Origin: Anaerolineae bacterium | GTDB taxonomy: Bacteria; Chloroflexota; Anaerolineae; JAADDB01 | Direction of reading: 5' to 3' | Assembly: GCA_015489285.1 (NCBI GenBank) | Contig: WGAA01000067.1 | Span: 1 to 7,279 of the forward strand | Length of the DNA: 7,279 nt | Part shown: piece by piece, positions 1-6,259 of the stretch | Numbering within the stretch: the stretch's first letter is position 1 | Layout of the letters: each line of letters starts with the position of its first letter | Notes under the pieces: model-generated | Database searches by the model: none | What the model was told of the DNA's origin: nothing | Seen by the model: only the letters and a program-made list of their open reading frames with translations | Made by a program: the position numbers and the translations under genes

Positions 1-1256
1 CCCCCACATCCACTCCCACCCCGACGCCGACATCGACACCCGTCGGCACCGCGACCCCCACCCCAACGCCGTCCCCTGTGCCCTACCCGATAGTGGACGA
101 GCGGGTCAACCGGAGCACCGCGGGCCTCCAGGACATGCCCCGCGTCGGAGTTACCGCCGCGGGACGGGTCATCGTCGTCTGGAGGGACATGCACACTACC
201 CCGGGCCACATCCTTGCCAGCGTCCGGGATGCCGGAAGCGACGCGTGGGATAGGGAACGCCGGCTGGGAAACATCTCGGACGGGGGCACAGAGCCCACGC
301 GTTTGGCCCTGGCCGTAAACGCCCAGGGGCGCGGGGCCGTCGTATGGCATGACGTGCACACCAACGATCACGACGTTTACATCGTCACGGGCAACGTGGC
401 GCGCGGGCATTGGGATCCTCCCCAAGAGGTGGGGGCGGAAGGCATGTTCCCCTTCCACCAGGGAACCCCTGCCGTGGCCGTGGCCGAGGACGGAACCATC
501 TATGTGGCCTGGGTGGACAACCGTCGCGGCACCTTCGACATCTTCTGGACATATCGTCGGCCCGGTGAAGCGGCCTGGCATCCCCCGGCCCCCGTTCGTG
601 GGGCGTCCGGGCCCGGGGTGCAAACCCAACCCACCCTGGCAGTGAGTGGGTCGAATGTGTACTTCGCCTGGGTCGACGGGGTACGTGGGGCCATCCAGGT
701 CACCCGTTATGACACGACCAACGGTCGGTGGACCCCACTGCCCGATGTGGGAGGAGGATTCCCGGCCCAGGCCCGCCCCGCGTCTCCGGTGCTGGCCGTA
801 GAACACGGACGAGTCCATCTCCTCTGGCAAGATAGCCGCGACGCCCGCCACGGGGTGGATATCTACCACAGCGTATGGGAACACGGCACGTGGAGCCCCG
901 CGGCCCGGGTCCACCGTGACAACCAGGCCGCGGTTCAACTCCTCCCTGCGGTGGCCACTACCCCGGACGGCATCGTCGCGGTGTGGACGGACCGGCGGTC
1001 CGGCACCTCCCGGGTCTACATGGCCTGGTGGCAAGCGAATCGCGGATGGGTTGGTGAACGTCCCGTGGCCCACCTCTTCACCGCTCCGCAGACCGACCCT
1101 GCCGTGGCCACGGACGAGGAAGGAAATGCGTTCGTCGTCTGGACCGACGCGCGGGATACCTCCACGGGGACGGATATTTACTTCCGGTACGTGCCTCTAC
1201 ACGACCGCTATCGCCTTTTCGTGCCTTGGGCAACCGCCGCATTCGTTGTAAGATAG
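1..1256 (+). CDS. Secreted/surface protein with Pro/Thr linker and seven-fold W-x-D repeat (probable beta-propeller), 5' end missing
   Basis: The reading frame is open to the left edge (complete codons from position 3) and stops with TAG at 1254-1256. The true start, and any signal peptide, lie upstream; the GTG at 78 is an internal codon. After the Pro/Thr linker come about 390 residues with seven copies of a unit of 52-55 residues. Each unit has a strand of the type P-x-[AV]-V-A...G...V-[VA]-W followed by x-D-x-R and often D-I-Y. Numbering from the codon at 78, the repeat tryptophans are W35, W90, W145, W198, W250, W303 and W355. Clear examples are VAWVDNRRGTFDIF, VWTDRRSGTSRVY and VVWTDARDTSTGTDIY. 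Seven regular units suggest a seven-bladed beta-propeller, related in style to the VVWxDxRxGxxDIY repeats common in exported bacterial proteins. The classic Asp-box (SxDxGxTW) is absent, so sialidase activity is not supported. Function is unknown; ligand or surface binding is possible. The C-terminal tail (YRLFVPWATAAFVVR) may be a sorting or anchoring tail. Confidence 0.85.
   Translation, partial: PTSTPTPTPTSTPVGTATPTPTPSPVPYPIVDERVNRSTAGLQDMPRVGVTAAGRVIVVWRDMHTTPGHILASVRDAGSDAWDRERRLGNISDGGTEPTRLALAVNAQGRGAVVWHDVHTNDHDVYIVTGNVARGHWDPPQEVGAEGMFPFHQGTPAVAVAEDGTIYVAWVDNRRGTFDIFWTYRRPGEAAWHPPAPVRGASGPGVQTQPTLAVSGSNVYFAWVDGVRGAIQVTRYDTTNGRWTPLPDVGGGFPAQARPASPVLAVEHGRVHLLWQDSRDARHGVDIYHSVWEHGTWSPAARVHRDNQAAVQLLPAVATTPDGIVAVWTDRRSGTSRVYMAWWQANRGWVGERPVAHLFTAPQTDPAVATDEEGNAFVVWTDARDTSTGTDIYFRYVPLHDRYRLFVPWATAAFVVR
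3..77 (+). repeat. Low-complexity Pro/Thr-coding linker
   Basis: These 25 codons encode almost only Pro, Thr and Ser with one Val-Gly-Thr-Ala interruption (for example PTPTPTPTSTP), ending at the VPYP that precedes the first propeller strand. At DNA level it is an imperfect ACC/CCC/ACG/CCG repeat. Such linkers usually separate an exported N-terminal domain, or the wall or membrane, from a folded C-terminal domain and may be O-glycosylated. It continues beyond the left edge. Confidence 0.8.
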
Positions 1257-1299
1257 AGAACGTTCGGAAATGCGTGGGGCCTTACGCACCAGCCAAAGC

Positions 1300-1345
1300 C
1301 CTGTCCAGACTTCCGAAGTCCGCGAGACTTCGGAAGTCTGACAGG
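1300..1345. repeat. Long near-perfect inverted repeat (REP/MITE-like hairpin)
   Basis: The left arm CAGACTTCCGAAGTC (1306-1320) and right arm GACTTCGGAAGTCTG (1326-1340) are exact reverse complements over 15 bases around a 5-base loop (CGCGA). With C1305 as a one-base bulge, the stem gains five more pairs (1300-1304 with 1341-1345). Each arm is itself nearly palindromic (ACTTC-C-GAAGT and ACTTC-G-GAAGT). No T-run follows on either strand, so an interspersed repeat or protein-binding element fits better than a rho-independent terminator. Whether it is repeated elsewhere in the genome cannot be seen here. Confidence 0.8.
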
Positions 1346-1382
1346 CGCCGGTGAGGAGGTCGGCACTGCAGGCGCAGCTTGG

Positions 1383-1425
1383 CGTGATGACGTGATACGT
1401 AATTCGTGATGCGTAATGCACAATT
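1383..1425 (+). repeat. Heptamer-phased short tandem repeat, block 1 (CGTRATN units)
   Basis: Four contiguous 7-base units beginning with CGT occupy 1391-1397, 1398-1404, 1405-1411 and 1412-1418, alternating CGTGATN and CGTAATN. They form a 14-base direct repeat with 12 of 14 matches (1391-1404 versus 1405-1418). A further CGTGATG unit lies at 1383-1389, one base out of phase, and a decayed unit CACAATT at 1419-1425. The pattern resembles the heptanucleotide short tandem repeats (STRR) known from cyanobacterial genomes. Confidence 0.65.
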
Positions 1426-1472
1426 CAAGGCCACGTTGGCGCTGTAGGGACAACCTCGTCTTCACGCCAGGC

Positions 1473-1507
1473 AGTTACTCGTTACTCGTCACTCGTTAGC
1501 CGTAGGC
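1473..1507 (+). repeat. Heptamer-phased short tandem repeat, block 2 (CGTTACT-type units)
   Basis: Five consecutive 7-base units run from 1473: AGTTACT, then CGTTACT (1480-1486), CGTCACT (1487-1493), CGTTAGC (1494-1500) and CGTAGGC (1501-1507). The units share the CGT start and 7-base period of the first block but differ in the last four bases, and they degrade toward the 3' side. The spacing between the two blocks is not a multiple of seven, so they are separate runs. Confidence 0.65.
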
Positions 1508-1602
1508 CGCGGTTTAGCGCCCGGCGTTACGCCAAGAAAATCCCAGGTTTCCGGACGCTTTCAGATAGCACGCGAACATCCCAGGCAGGGGAACGATGAG
1601 AC

Positions 1603-2514
1603 GTGGACATCTCCATTTGCATTGTCAACTGGAACGTCAAAACCCTCTTACGCCAATGCCTGGAGAGCATCCCCGCGGGGGTCCGGGGGCTGACTTATGA
1701 GGTCATCGTGGTGGACAACGCCTCCACCGACGGGAGCGCGGCGCTGGCCCACGAATTCCCCCACGTCCGCTGGGTCCAGAACAGGGAGAACGTGGGGTTT
1801 ACCCGGGCGAACAACCAGGCGCTGGCCCTCAGCCGCGGCCGATACATCTGCTTCCTCAACCCCGATACCGTCGTCCACCCGGATGCGTTGACCACATTGG
1901 TACGCTACATGGACGCCCATCCCGACGTGGGCATCACCGGCCCCCAGCTGCGCTACCCTGACGGGACCCTTCAACCCTCCCGATATCGCTTTCCCTCCCC
2001 CTTAACCGCCCTCATGGAAAGCACCCCTCTGGCCTGGGTCTGGCCCACCAACCCCTGGAACCGTCGATACCACTGTAAAGATTGCCCCCCCGACCGGGTC
2101 CACGATGTGGACTGGTTGAACGGAGCATGTCTGGTCGTGCGGCGGGAAGTCATCGAACAGGTGGGGGCCTTCGACGAACAGTTCTTCATGTATTCCGAAG
2201 AGTTGGACCTCTGTCGTCGGGCCAAGGATGCGGGGTGGCGGGTGGTGTACGTGCCCCAAGCGCAGGTCCTCCACTACGAGGGAAAATCCAGCGAACAGGT
2301 GGTCACTGCCCGGCACGTGCACTTCAACCGGAGCAAGGTGCTCTATTTTCGCAAACACCATGGACCGTGGATCGCGGCCCTGGTGCGCTGGGGCCTGAGC
2401 GTCCAGTACCTGGGGCAAATGGGCGTGGAGGGTTTGAAGTGGCTACTGGGCCACAAGCGCGCGTTGCGCGCCGCCCGTATTCGGGCCTACTGGGCCGTCC
2501 TCCGTCAAATGTGA
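1603..2514 (+). CDS. Glycosyltransferase family 2 (GT-A fold, WbbL/rhamnosyltransferase-like)
   Basis: This 303-residue protein transfers a sugar from a nucleotide-sugar donor to a glycan or lipid acceptor, probably at the cytoplasmic face of the membrane in polysaccharide or glycolipid synthesis. The first Rossmann strand ISICIVNWN (3-11) is followed by EVIVVDNASTDGS (33-45, donor binding), NVGFTRANNQ (63-72), the metal-binding DxD-like LNPDTV (85-90), DWLNGACLVVRR (170-181) and the acceptor-side FDEQFFMYSEELDLCRR (190-206). His224 lies in VLHYEG. This motif order is typical of the WbbL-like subgroup. The C-terminal segment from about 254 is rich in aromatic and basic residues and may bind the membrane. 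The GTG start is chosen because only two residues precede the first beta strand; AGGGG at 1587-1591 is a rather distant ribosome site (11 bases). The ATG at 1596 is out of frame. It converges on the ligase gene with only 21 bases between stops. The exact sugar and acceptor cannot be inferred. Confidence 0.92.
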   Translation: MDISICIVNWNVKTLLRQCLESIPAGVRGLTYEVIVVDNASTDGSAALAHEFPHVRWVQNRENVGFTRANNQALALSRGRYICFLNPDTVVHPDALTTLVRYMDAHPDVGITGPQLRYPDGTLQPSRYRFPSPLTALMESTPLAWVWPTNPWNRRYHCKDCPPDRVHDVDWLNGACLVVRREVIEQVGAFDEQFFMYSEELDLCRRAKDAGWRVVYVPQAQVLHYEGKSSEQVVTARHVHFNRSKVLYFRKHHGPWIAALVRWGLSVQYLGQMGVEGLKWLLGHKRALRAARIRAYWAVLRQM

Positions 2515-2535
2515 CCTTCTTCCACCCCGCACGAA

Positions 2536-4206
2536 TTACGCGTTTTGCTGCTTGGCCATCTCCTCCTCGCGCAGCTTGCGGCGCAGGATCTTGCCAATGG
2601 CGCTCTTGGGCAAGGAGGAACGGAACTCGATCTCCGAAGGTACTTTGTAGGGCGTCAGGTGCTCGCGGAAATACTGCTTGAACTCCTCTTCGGTAGCCGT
2701 TACCCCTTCCTTGAGCACGATGTACACCTTGATGCGTTCCCCTTTGTACGGGTCAGGGATGCCGACGGTGATGCCTTCCTGCACCTTGGGGTGCTTGTAA
2801 ATCAACTCGTCGATCTCCCGGGGGAAGACGTTGAACCCACCCACAATGATCAGGTCCTTCTTGCGGTCGGTGATGTAGAAGTACCCGTCCTCGTCCATGT
2901 AGCCGATGTCCCCTGTGAAAAGCCAACCGTCCACGATGGCCTTCGCGGTTTCCTCCGGGCGATTGTAATACCCCAACATCATGGTGGGCGTACGCAAGAC
3001 GATTTCCCCCTGTTCTCCCGGCGGCAGATCCCGGCTCCCGTCCAGGGAAACGATTTTGGCGTCCACATCGGGGAAGGGCAGGCCGATGCTGCCCACCTTG
3101 TGCTTCCCCATATACGGGTTCGCCATGATGGCCGTCACTGCCTCGGTGAGCCCGTACCCCTCGATAGCCCGTCCGCCGGTGCGGGCCTCGAAATTCTCCT
3201 TGATGGCTTCGGTCAGCGGCGCGGCCCCTACCCACACGGCCTTCAGGCTGGTGAAATCGTACTTGTCCACGTCGGGCAGATTGGACAAGGCCACCAAAAT
3301 GGTGGGCACGGCCGCGGTAACGGTAGGGCGATGCTTGTGGATGGTCTTGGCCATGCCGCGGGCGCTGAACTTGGGCATGAGGATGATCTCCATGCCCGCG
3401 AGGACCGGCGCGTTCATGCACACGCTCATGCCGTACCCGTGAAAGAGGGGCAATACGGCCAGGATGCGTTCCTCTTCGTTGAGATGGCCCCACGTTTTCA
3501 CCATGTGGGCGTTGGCCACCACGTTGAAGTGGGAGAGCATGATGCCCTTGGCGACACCGGTGGTCCCGCCCGAGTAGATGAGAATGGCCATTTCGTCGGG
3601 ATCGGGGTCGGCGGGGCGGAAGTCCGCGGGCGCGGGGGAACGCAGCAGGTCCTGCATGTTCAGCATCTCCACGCTCCCAACCCGCGCCGCCTCCTTCACC
3701 GACGGCCGTTCCCGGAACTTCTGCACCAGATTCAGGGGGAAGGGCAGAAAGTCCGCGAGGTAACTGTAGATGACGCGCTTCACCCCCGTCTTCTTGGCCA
3801 CCTCCGCGACCTTGGCCGCGAACATGGGGATGGTCACCACGGTTTCCGCGCCCGAGTCATTGAAGTGAAAGGTCAACTCGTGGGCGGTGTACAACGGATT
3901 CAGGGGGACGACCACGGCCCCCGCCTTCAACAGGCCGTAATACGCGATGAGATATCCGGGGAAGTTGGGCAACAGCAGGGCCACCCGGTCGCCGGGCCGG
4001 ATGCCCAACCCGCGCGCGGCCGCGGCCAGCCGATCGGACAGGTCCTTGACGGTCGCGTACGTCATCTGTTTCCCGAAGAAACGGGTCAGAGGACGATCGG
4101 AGAACTTCCGGGCGGAGTCGTCCAAAAGTCGGTAGATGGGCAGACGGGGGTATTCCAGGGAGGGGGGAACCTCCGCGTCGTAGAACCGCAGCCAGGGGCG
4201 TTCCAT
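2536..4206 (-). CDS. fadD: Long-chain fatty acid--CoA ligase (AMP-forming acyl-CoA synthetase)
   Basis: This 556-residue enzyme activates a fatty acid with ATP to acyl-AMP and then to acyl-CoA. The ANL-superfamily motifs appear in order: phosphate loop YSGGTTGVAKG (211-221), EGYGLTEA (349-356), TGD (431-433), the hinge region beginning DRKKDLIIVGGFNV (447-460), and the C-terminal PKSAIGKILRR (533-543) with the predicted catalytic Lys539. Length matches bacterial FadD-type ligases. No signal peptide or clear membrane helix is seen; association with the inner membrane face is usual for the family. The ATG at 4206 has a strong AGGAGG five bases upstream. It is the last gene of the apparent degV-plsX-ligase operon, 33 bases after plsX. 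The partners suggest fatty-acid use or recycling. The fadD symbol reflects family membership; chain-length preference cannot be told, and medium-chain or other carboxylic acids remain possible substrates. Confidence 0.94.
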   Translation of the reverse strand: MERPWLRFYDAEVPPSLEYPRLPIYRLLDDSARKFSDRPLTRFFGKQMTYATVKDLSDRLAAAARGLGIRPGDRVALLLPNFPGYLIAYYGLLKAGAVVVPLNPLYTAHELTFHFNDSGAETVVTIPMFAAKVAEVAKKTGVKRVIYSYLADFLPFPLNLVQKFRERPSVKEAARVGSVEMLNMQDLLRSPAPADFRPADPDPDEMAILIYSGGTTGVAKGIMLSHFNVVANAHMVKTWGHLNEEERILAVLPLFHGYGMSVCMNAPVLAGMEIILMPKFSARGMAKTIHKHRPTVTAAVPTILVALSNLPDVDKYDFTSLKAVWVGAAPLTEAIKENFEARTGGRAIEGYGLTEAVTAIMANPYMGKHKVGSIGLPFPDVDAKIVSLDGSRDLPPGEQGEIVLRTPTMMLGYYNRPEETAKAIVDGWLFTGDIGYMDEDGYFYITDRKKDLIIVGGFNVFPREIDELIYKHPKVQEGITVGIPDPYKGERIKVYIVLKEGVTATEEEFKQYFREHLTPYKVPSEIEFRSSLPKSAIGKILRRKLREEEMAKQQNA

Positions 4207-4211
4207 GGTAG

Positions 4212-4217
4212 CCTCCT
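4212..4217 (-). promoter_or_regulatory. Shine-Dalgarno site of the acyl-CoA ligase gene
   Basis: On the minus strand this reads AGGAGG, a full anti-SD match five bases before the ATG at 4206. It fixes the start codon and lies in the 33-base gap after plsX, so the ligase has its own strong initiation site. Confidence 0.85.
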
Positions 4218-4239
4218 CTGTCAGGGTGAAAAGGTGATC

Positions 4240-5232
4240 TCAGCCGGAGATAAGCGCCAGCTGGTCACGCAAGTGGCCCAGCACGTTGTGGGATGCGCCC
4301 TTGTACGCTTGTAATGCTCCGGCAAACACCGCATCGGCCCGGGAGCGACCGTGGCCGATGTAAATGAGGCCGTTGACACCCAGAAGGGGAGCCGCGCCGA
4401 TGCGCCGATAACTGTTCTCCTCCTGGAGGGACTTCAAGGCCGAACGCACGGCTTCGGCCGCGTCCCCTGCCACCGGGGCCGCCCGCTCGACGGCTCGGTG
4501 AAGCAACTCGTCGATGAGCCCCTCGGTGAGCTTCAACACCACGTTGCCCACATACCCGTCGTGGACCACCACATCCACCCGACCGTGGGCAACGTCTAAG
4601 CCCTCGATGGACCCCACGAAGTGAAGTCCACTCTCGGCCAGGAGATCGTACGCCTGCTGTACAACCAGGGCCCCCTTCCTGGGTTCCGTCCCCACCGTCA
4701 ACAGCCCGACCCGGGGGTTCTCGATGCCGAACAGGGCTCGGGAATAGGCCACCCCCATGTGGGCGAACTGCAACAGGTGGTGGGGGCGCACATCCGTGTT
4801 CGCTCCCACGTCTATGATAATCATACGGGGGTGAAGGTGGAAATAGGGGACGGGGACGGCGGGCCGTTCGATGCCCGGCAACATGCCGAAGGCAAACCGG
4901 GCCGCGATAAAGGCCGCGCCCGTGTGTCCCATCGTCAGGACCACATCCGCCTCCCCCTTCTGGACCAGGCGACACGCGACGTTGATGGAGGCATCCCTTT
5001 TCTTGCGCACGGCCTGGACGGGGGCCTCATCCATCTGGATCCAGGAATCGGTGTGAACGATGCGCACGCGGGCGGGCCAAACGCGAGGTCCCAGGGAGCG
5101 GATGGTCTGCTCCGGGCCGACGAGAACGATCTCGATGTCGGGCAACGCGTCCACGACGCGCAGAGCCCCGGCCACCACCTCGGCCGGGGCGTAATCGCCT
5201 CCCATGGCATCGACGGCTATTCTCACGGCCAT
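4240..5232 (-). CDS. plsX: Phosphate acyltransferase PlsX
   Basis: PlsX converts acyl-ACP and phosphate to acyl-phosphate, the donor PlsY uses for the first acylation of glycerol-3-phosphate; it can also run toward acyl-ACP. This 330-residue protein has the usual length and family landmarks: VDAMGGDYAP (7-16), IDVGANTDVRPHHLLQFAHMG (140-160, internal part DVGANTD), VGLLTVGTEPRKG (175-187), DGYVGNVVLKLTEG (225-238) and APLLGVNG (281-288) followed by HGRS (294-297). Several positions differ from the common form as I recall it: TMGHTGA (100-106) where SAGNTGA is usual, GTE where GEE is usual, and GSIEGLD (207-213) where GN-E-G-D is usual. The frame stays open 29 codons further upstream, but that stretch lies inside degV. 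The ATG at 5232 gives the canonical N-terminus MAVRIAVDAMGGD and has GGGAG seven bases upstream. The start lies four bases after the degV stop, implying translational coupling. The enzyme is probably peripheral on the cytoplasmic membrane. Confidence 0.93.
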   Translation of the reverse strand: MAVRIAVDAMGGDYAPAEVVAGALRVVDALPDIEIVLVGPEQTIRSLGPRVWPARVRIVHTDSWIQMDEAPVQAVRKKRDASINVACRLVQKGEADVVLTMGHTGAAFIAARFAFGMLPGIERPAVPVPYFHLHPRMIIIDVGANTDVRPHHLLQFAHMGVAYSRALFGIENPRVGLLTVGTEPRKGALVVQQAYDLLAESGLHFVGSIEGLDVAHGRVDVVVHDGYVGNVVLKLTEGLIDELLHRAVERAAPVAGDAAEAVRSALKSLQEENSYRRIGAAPLLGVNGLIYIGHGRSRADAVFAGALQAYKGASHNVLGHLRDQLALISG

Positions 5233-5236
5233 GAGC

Positions 5237-6088
5237 TCACTCCCAGTACGCGGCAACACCCAACAAGCCGGGCCCGAAATGAACGGCCAGGGCCGGACCG
5301 AAGTCCACCACCACCACATCCCCCTCGTATCCGAAAGCGCTCTTCACCTCCTCAGCAAACGCGTGCGCCTTGTCGGGGATGTTGCCGTGGACCACGCCCA
5401 GGCCCTTGAGCTTGCGACCCTTCGCCCGTTCCCGCACCACGTCGATAACCCGTCGCAACGCGCTCTTCTGTGTGCGCTCCGTTGCGATGGCTTGGGGCAC
5501 CCCGTCTTCTAGGGAAACGATGGGTTTGACCTTCACCGGCGTCTTGGCCGCCCGTTCGGCCCCGACGGTGCGTCCGCTGTGGAGCAGGTGCTCCACCTCC
5601 GTCACGGTGAAGACAAGGGCGTTGTGGGCCTTCACCTGCTCAATGGCCGCCAACGCGTCCTCCACACTGCCTCCGGCGCGCAACACGCGGCCCGCTTCCA
5701 CCACCATCCACGACATGGGCAAGGACGTGGTGGCCGAATCCACGACGTGGACGTCGACCCCTTCCACCATCTCTGCGGCCATCTGGGCCGAGGCACACGT
5801 TCCGCTTGCCTTGGCCGTCACGTACACCCCGATGATGGTATCGGCGCCCCGGGCTTTCGCCTCGCGATAAGCCTCGGCAAAATCGTTGGGGGTGGGCTGT
5901 GACGTCTTGGGCATCTCATCGGCCGCGGCCAAACGACGGTAAAATTCGGCCGGGGGAAGGTCTACATAATCCCGAAAGGATTCGTTGCCGAAGGTCACAT
6001 AAACGGGGACGACGATCACATCGTACTCCTTGACCCACGCCTCGGGCATGTTACTTGTGGTGTCCGTCATCAAGGCTACGCGTCCCAT
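5237..6088 (-). CDS. degV: DegV family fatty-acid-binding protein (FakB-like)
   Basis: DegV/FakB proteins bind a single fatty acid in the cytosol and, in Firmicutes, present it to the kinase FakA for conversion to acyl-phosphate. This 283-residue protein has the normal length and landmarks: DTTSNMP (9-15), KTSQPTP (61-67), VTAKASGTCASA (90-101), VVDSATTSLP (115-124), VEHLLHSGR (165-173), VKPI (187-190) and VHFGPGLLGV (269-278). Thr62, Ser95 and His270 fall where FakB residues contact the fatty-acid carboxylate, and Arg173 is the conserved arginine of the SGR motif (positions assigned from memory of FakB structures). An in-frame ATG 38 codons upstream is rejected: the ATG at 6088 has AGGAGG five bases before it and gives the canonical N-terminus. 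It is the first gene of the operon with plsX and an acyl-CoA ligase, which supports a lipid role. No fakA (DhaK/DAK2-type) gene is in the window. The ligand is not determinable. Confidence 0.94.
   Translation of the reverse strand: MGRVALMTDTTSNMPEAWVKEYDVIVVPVYVTFGNESFRDYVDLPPAEFYRRLAAADEMPKTSQPTPNDFAEAYREAKARGADTIIGVYVTAKASGTCASAQMAAEMVEGVDVHVVDSATTSLPMSWMVVEAGRVLRAGGSVEDALAAIEQVKAHNALVFTVTEVEHLLHSGRTVGAERAAKTPVKVKPIVSLEDGVPQAIATERTQKSALRRVIDVVRERAKGRKLKGLGVVHGNIPDKAHAFAEEVKSAFGYEGDVVVVDFGPALAVHFGPGLLGVAAYWE
5240..5244 (-). promoter_or_regulatory. Shine-Dalgarno site of plsX inside the degV 3' end
   Basis: On the minus strand this reads GGGAG and lies within the last Trp-Glu codons and stop of degV, seven bases before the plsX ATG at 5232. 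It decides the plsX start and makes translational coupling of degV and plsX likely. Confidence 0.7.
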
Positions 6089-6093
6089 AGGCT

Positions 6094-6099
6094 CCTCCT
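6094..6099 (-). promoter_or_regulatory. Shine-Dalgarno site of degV
   Basis: On the minus strand this reads AGGAGG, five bases before the ATG at 6088. The motif and spacing are the same as those of the ligase gene. It rules out the longer upstream start at 6202. Confidence 0.85.
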
Positions 6100-6185
6100 G
6101 ATTGCCGGTGTTCGAAAAGTGGGGGAACTTACATCTAAGTAAATACACCGCCGGCCCTAGAACGTCGCGCGAAACGGGGACGAAT

Positions 6186-6215
6186 TTGGCATTCCTCCCC
6201 ATCCCCCGGTATAAT
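6186..6215 (+). promoter_or_regulatory. Sigma-70-type promoter of the acyl-CoA carboxylase gene
   Basis: A -35 box TTGGCA (6186-6191, one mismatch to TTGACA) and a perfect -10 box TATAAT (6210-6215) are separated by 18 bases. Transcription would start near 6222, leaving a 5' leader of about 138 bases before the ATG at 6360. This is the strongest promoter-like sequence noticed in the window. It lies about 100-130 bases upstream of degV on the opposite strand, so regulators bound here could affect both units. Confidence 0.65.
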
Positions 6216-6238
6216 CGGCGCGAAACATCTCCATCCCC

Positions 6239-6259
6239 CGACCGTCCTCTGCACGGTCG
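6239..6259 (+). other. Short hairpin in the carboxylase leader
   Basis: CGACCGT (6239-6245) pairs exactly with ACGGTCG (6253-6259) around a 7-base loop, about 18 bases after the predicted transcription start. There is no T-run, so it is not an intrinsic terminator. It could stabilise the 5' end of the mRNA or be a chance stem in GC-rich DNA. It matches no riboswitch class I recognise. Confidence 0.35.

Larger units (their letters stand above)
1257..1602. other. Gene-free, repeat-containing intergenic region
   Basis: These 346 bases lie between the propeller gene and the glycosyltransferase gene. Open frames crossing it are short, overlap the repeats and show no recognisable protein. It contains a long hairpin (1300-1345) and two 7-base-phased repeat runs (1383-1425 and 1473-1507), listed separately. 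I see no convincing sigma-70 promoter for the downstream gene. No hairpin here is followed by a T-run, so an intrinsic terminator for the upstream gene is not evident. Confidence 0.7.

Noticed and set aside
1300..1345. Rho-independent terminator for the propeller gene
   Set aside because: The stem is strong but no T-run follows the right arm on either strand, and it begins 44 bases after the stop codon.
1197..1465. Short minus-strand open frames (74 and 85 codons) over the end of the propeller gene and the repeats
   Set aside because: They are built from the hairpin and heptamer repeat sequence, overlap a real gene, and show no ribosome site or motif.
1383..1507. CRISPR array
   Set aside because: Repeats are only 7-14 bases, directly adjacent and degenerate, without unique spacers.
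2515..2535. Bidirectional terminator between the convergent genes
   Set aside because: The 21-base gap has no inverted repeat or T-run.
2545..4314. A 589-codon open frame on the + strand opposite the ligase gene
   Set aside because: It is the antisense shadow of the acyl-CoA ligase. Its translation is His/Gly/Val-rich with no recognisable motif, while the minus-strand product has every ANL motif in order.
5233..5319. Extended N-terminus of PlsX starting MWWWW at 5319
   Set aside because: These 29 codons overlap the degV 3' end, have no ribosome site and precede the canonical MAVRIAVDAMGGD start at 5232.
4621..5409. A 262-codon + strand open frame opposite plsX and degV
   Set aside because: It spans two real genes on the other strand and has a low-complexity Pro/Arg/His tail, as expected of a shadow frame in GC-rich DNA.
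6089..6202. Extended N-terminus of DegV from 6202
   Set aside because: The AGGAGG site at 6094-6099 sits five bases before the ATG at 6088, which gives the typical DegV start; the extra 38 residues are not DegV-like.
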